Source: Anaerolineaceae bacterium
GTDB taxonomy: Bacteria > Chloroflexota > Anaerolineae > Anaerolineales > Anaerolineaceae
DNA length: 6,598 nucleotides
Direction: 5' to 3'
Assembly (NCBI GenBank): GCA_021107195.1
Contig: JAIOTF010000227.1
Coordinates: 1 to 6,598, forward strand
The notes beneath the pieces were generated by a model. It saw only the letters and a program-made list of their open reading frames with translations. It was not told the DNA's origin and did not search any database. Below are positions 5,221 to 6,598 of the stretch, in pieces; the stretch's first letter is position 1, and the number at the start of each line of letters is the position of its first letter. The position numbers and the translations under genes were made by a program.

Positions 5221-6598
5221 TTAATCCTGTTTAACGATCTTGCCGCCCAGGTTGAGGGCTGTATTGACCATGCCGTCAGCATCTATGTCAAGATTGGGGG
5301 GGAGTTCTCCAGAGTTACCGCGAGTGATCACCGTGGTGATGGGTACTTCAACACCCAAAAGGTGGGTGATCGCATTGCGGGTCAGTTCCAGGTTTTCGGG
5401 GGTGTTCATTTTGGACTGGAGTACGCTGGTAGAGAACCCCAGGATGAGCACGCCTTTTTTAACGGTAAGGAGTTTGCAGGAATTGAGCAAAGCTTCTGTG
5501 GGTTTGCTATGCTTTTTAACGACACTGCGGATATTCTTCCAGTTTTTCTTGATTGTATTCAGGTCAATGTCGGCCGGAGAAACATTTGCCGCCTCCTGGG
5601 TTGGGGGCGCCGCTGCCGTCTCTGTTTGCGGCTCATCCTGGCTCTTTGATGGTTCAGGTGGAACATCAGTGGGCGGAGATTTTTTTGCAGGGGCAGTTTG
5701 CCGGGGTTTATTTGTAGGGGCAGGCGGTGTTTCCGCCGGTTTTTGTGGTTGGCTGATTTTTTCCGGCTGCACTTTTTTCGCAGGAGTTGAAGCTGTTTCA
5801 GGCGTTTCAACTACAGCCGGTGTTGGCGCCGTATCAGACAGGTTGATCACGCTTGCCAGGGCCAGCTCGAGGGGCAGGCTTGGCTGCCAGGCAGAACGCA
5901 GGTCGCTGGCGGCCTTGTTGAAGGCGTTGATCGTTTCAATCAGTGCAGTATGGCTAAATGCGCTGGCGTGTTGTTTCATCCGGGTCAGCATGTCGGCCGT
6001 GGCGTCAATCTGATCGTGATTGTTGAGCTTGATCAGCAGCAGGTCACGCAGGTAATCGACGGCCTGGCGGGCGAATTGGCGGGCATCACTGCCGCGATCC
6101 AATGCCCGGTGCAGGCAGTCCAGCCCTGTCCGGGGGTTCTGTTGCAGGATGGCGTCCACCAGTTCCAGAATGGATTGGTCAGTGGCGGTTCCCAGCACGT
6201 TCTGTGCGGTTTCGAGGGTGATTTTTTCGCCGGTTGAGGCGAGTTGATCGAGCAGAGAGATGGCGTCGCGCATTGCGCCGGTTGCCTGGCGAGCAATTGC
6301 CAGCAGGGCGTCTTCGTCCGCCTGGAAACCTTCCTTGTTCGCAATATTTTGCAGACTGGTTACGATGTCATTGACAGGAATGCGGCGAAATTCATGCCGT
6401 TGGCAGCGTGACAGTACTGTGGCCGGGATCTTGTGGATCTCGGTGGTTGCCAGAATGAAGATTGCATGGGGCGGGGGTTCTTCCAGCGTTTTGAGCAGGG
6501 CATTGAAAGCTGACGTGGACAGCATGTGTACTTCATCGATGATGTAAACTTTGTAGCGCCCCTGGCTTGGAGAGAAATTGATCTTATCCCGCAGATCG
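5221..6598 (-). CDS. dnaX: DNA polymerase III subunit tau/gamma (clamp loader), N-terminus missing
   Basis: 458 residues are visible. The reading frame runs through the right edge, so roughly the first 100-110 residues, with Walker A and the zinc site, lie outside. The visible part opens with GRYKVYIIDEVHMLS (Walker B), then FNALLKTLEEPP. Sensor 1 follows in ILATTE, the arginine finger in VLSRCQRHEFRR, and sensor 2 in GAMRDAISLLDQ. The three-domain collar ends near SLPLELALASVINL. A Pro/Ala/Lys-rich linker follows, then a small C-terminal domain (KNWKNIRSVVKKHSKPTEALLNSCKLLTVKKGVLILGF). DnaX is the ATPase of the loader that opens the sliding clamp and ties the replisome together. The ATG at 6525 is internal and not the true start. 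An A7 slippery site lies in the linker. ybaB follows after 161 nt that hold repeats and no clear promoter. Confidence 0.96.
   Translation of the reverse strand, partial: DLRDKINFSPSQGRYKVYIIDEVHMLSTSAFNALLKTLEEPPPHAIFILATTEIHKIPATVLSRCQRHEFRRIPVNDIVTSLQNIANKEGFQADEDALLAIARQATGAMRDAISLLDQLASTGEKITLETAQNVLGTATDQSILELVDAILQQNPRTGLDCLHRALDRGSDARQFARQAVDYLRDLLLIKLNNHDQIDATADMLTRMKQHASAFSHTALIETINAFNKAASDLRSAWQPSLPLELALASVINLSDTAPTPAVVETPETASTPAKKVQPEKISQPQKPAETPPAPTNKPRQTAPAKKSPPTDVPPEPSKSQDEPQTETAAAPPTQEAANVSPADIDLNTIKKNWKNIRSVVKKHSKPTEALLNSCKLLTVKKGVLILGFSTSVLQSKMNTPENLELTRNAITHLLGVEVPITTVITRGNSGELPPNLDIDADGMVNTALNLGGKIVKQD
5647..5686 (-). promoter_or_regulatory. Candidate programmed -1 frameshift site in dnaX
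   Basis: In the dnaX frame the codons GCA-AAA-AAA-TCT contain the heptamer A-AAA-AAA (5686-5680), the classic X-XXY-YYZ layout. Slipping back one base gives ATC-TCC-GCC-CAC-TGA, a stop at 5668-5666 after four residues (I-S-A-H). A hairpin follows 11 nt downstream: TGATGTTC (5668-5661) pairs with GAACCATCA (5655-5647), with one bulged C and a 5-nt loop. The short product would keep the ATPase and collar domains and lose the C-terminal domain, as gamma does in E. coli. No upstream Shine-Dalgarno-like enhancer is seen. The A7 run could instead cause transcriptional slippage. Confidence 0.55.

Noticed and set aside
5773..5778. Second A6 run in the dnaX linker (GCG-AAA-AAA-GTG) as a frameshift site
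   Set aside because: The heptamer begins with G, which disfavours simultaneous slippage, and the -1 frame does not stop soon afterwards.
5240..6013. Plus-strand open frame of 257 codons opposite dnaX
   Set aside because: It is antisense to well-conserved dnaX, and its composition (Gly/Val/Ser/Ala-rich) is what the Pro/Ala/Lys linker gives when read backwards.
1..6598. CRISPR array, insertion sequence or prophage genes
   Set aside because: No regularly spaced direct repeats, transposase, integrase or phage structural proteins are visible in any frame.

Overview
This window reads as chromosomal sequence from a bacterium of moderate GC content (roughly 50-55% by eye). My best guess is Chloroflexota, class Anaerolineae. 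That rests on the style of the DnaX C-terminal region, the Gly/Met-rich YbaB ends and the type of HerA-like ATPase. It is inference and could not be tested here.

Layout. (1) 1-230, minus strand: a complete initiator tRNA transcription unit with a near-consensus sigma-70 type promoter (202-230), tRNA-fMet (113-184) and an intrinsic terminator (75-103). Beyond it is the ribosome-binding site and first seven codons of a gene that leaves the window at position 1. (2) 231-3886, plus strand: a promoter-like -10 box, then an 830-residue HerA/FtsK-type ATPase with a C-terminal coiled coil (407-2899), a strong hairpin (2921-2954), and a 303-residue PD-(D/E)XK nuclease of the PGN_0703 type (2975-3886). 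(3) 3887-4093: a convergent intergenic region with a 16-bp-stem bidirectional terminator and two palindromic elements that look like dispersed repeats. (4) 4094-6598, minus strand: the widespread cluster dnaX-ybaB-recR, transcribed in that order. dnaX is cut by the right edge of the window.

How the genes work together. dnaX (clamp-loader subunit), ybaB (nucleoid-associated DNA-binding protein) and recR (recombination mediator) are a classic replication and repair cluster. The ATPase and nuclease next to each other recall known HerA-nuclease pairs in DNA repair and phage defence. The pairing here is suggestive but unproven, and a terminator-like hairpin separates the two genes.

The most noteworthy signals are: an A7 slippery heptamer in the dnaX linker with a -1-frame stop four codons downstream, matching how the short gamma subunit is made in E. 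coli; a 22-nt hairpin repeat present in two intergenic regions in opposite orientation, with stem-compatible substitutions; the ATPase-nuclease pair; and a tRNA-fMet with a U1-U72 mismatch whose terminator repeats 13 nt of the tRNA itself.
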